The notes beneath the pieces are model-generated. The model worked only from the letters and a program-made list of their open reading frames with translations, had not been told where the DNA came from and ran no database searches. This document shows, piece after piece, positions 63,830 through 64,000 of a stretch of DNA of 64,000 bases. The first letter of the stretch is position 1. Each line of letters opens with the position of its first letter. Source of the stretch: Vreelandella titanicae BH1 (lineage in GTDB: Bacteria > Pseudomonadota > Gammaproteobacteria > Pseudomonadales > Halomonadaceae); NCBI RefSeq assembly GCF_000336575.1, contig NZ_AOPO01000001.1, forward strand, positions 620,001 through 684,000. The letters run 5' to 3'. The translations under genes were made by a program, and so were the position numbers.

Positions 63830-64000
63830 ATGGCGCCTCAAGACCGTATTAGCCGCTTGGCCCAGCAGATTGGTGACCGTTTACAAAACGCCTCCCAGGC
63901 GCCAGAAGATATTCAAAAGGGCGTGCAGCAAGTCGTGCGTGGCGCCTTCGACCGCCTGGAGCTTGTCTCACGGGAAGATTTCGACATTTTAATGGATGTA
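63830..64000 (+). CDS. ubiK: Ubiquinone biosynthesis accessory factor UbiK (partial)
   Basis: First 57 codons of a gene cut by the window end. AGGAG lies seven bases before the ATG. The product begins MAPQDRISRLAQQIGDRL and continues with DIQKGVQQVVRGAF and LELVSREDFDILMDV, the YqiC/BMFP family pattern, a short membrane-associated coiled-coil protein that assists aerobic ubiquinone synthesis. Confidence 0.85.
   Translation, partial: MAPQDRISRLAQQIGDRLQNASQAPEDIQKGVQQVVRGAFDRLELVSREDFDILMDV

Noticed and set aside
63625..63852. Plus-strand ORF of 75 codons before ubiK
   Set aside because: It overlaps the ubiK start in another frame and runs through the glnK control region.

Overview
The window reads as chromosomal DNA of a motile, aerobic, moderately GC-rich gammaproteobacterium, most likely a Halomonadaceae member (Halomonas or a close relative). 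This is inferred from protein families and gene order: CheZ, a FinR/Fpr pair, xseB-ispA-dxs, a BCCT osmolyte carrier, and urt plus ure urea genes. No tRNA, rRNA, CRISPR array, insertion sequence or prophage was seen. Assignments rest on reading motifs by eye, not on database searches.

Layout. 1-12.9 kb: ureD, the first gene of a urease cluster that continues left of the window; a globin-coupled diguanylate cyclase; a four-gene Mn/Zn ABC importer; and the urea ABC importer urtABCDE. 13-18.9 kb: a tripartite tricarboxylate transporter (tctCBA) with a CitA/DcuS-type two-component system. 18.9-24.3 kb: a DUF481 outer-membrane protein, an NMT1/THI5-type ABC importer and a BCCT carrier. 24.3-34.8 kb: flagellin, a folK-like gene and folM, an MscS channel, yqaA, an IclR regulator, an enoyl-CoA hydratase, trhO, a pirin and serA. 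35-45.4 kb: xseB-ispA-dxs, djlA, a RES-Xre toxin-antitoxin pair, a GST, cheZ, a hemolysin-III protein, ribA and hemE-speE. 45.6-53 kb: the Aap/Bzt amino-acid ABC importer, a RidA protein, a GAF-PAS-GGDEF cyclase, a histidine phosphatase and a host-attachment-family protein. 53-64 kb: three tandem chemoreceptors (the first broken by a frameshift), finR/fpr, glnK-amtB-glnK and the start of ubiK.

How the genes work together. Nitrogen acquisition is the dominant theme: urease, urea uptake, ammonium uptake with two PII proteins, amino-acid uptake, and an ABC importer of unknown substrate. ureD, urtA, the first glnK and the NMT1-type operon each have a sigma-54-like -24/-12 element, and three of them share an NtrC-like TGCACCA-AAATA box upstream. 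A second regulon is motility: flagellin, cheZ and two chemoreceptors carry sigma-28-type promoters (TAAA-N15-GCCGATA-like). The first and third receptors carry the full amino-acid-binding dCache signature, which fits the amino-acid importer a few kilobases away.

The most unusual observations are: a 27-bp copy of the 3' end of finR stranded behind the second chemoreceptor, a fossil of how the receptor array grew; the G-tract frameshift in the first receptor; an orphan promoter-terminator unit in the leader of the BCCT gene; a winged-helix-like tail fused to a metal permease; and several short degenerate tandem repeats placed at gene starts or ends.
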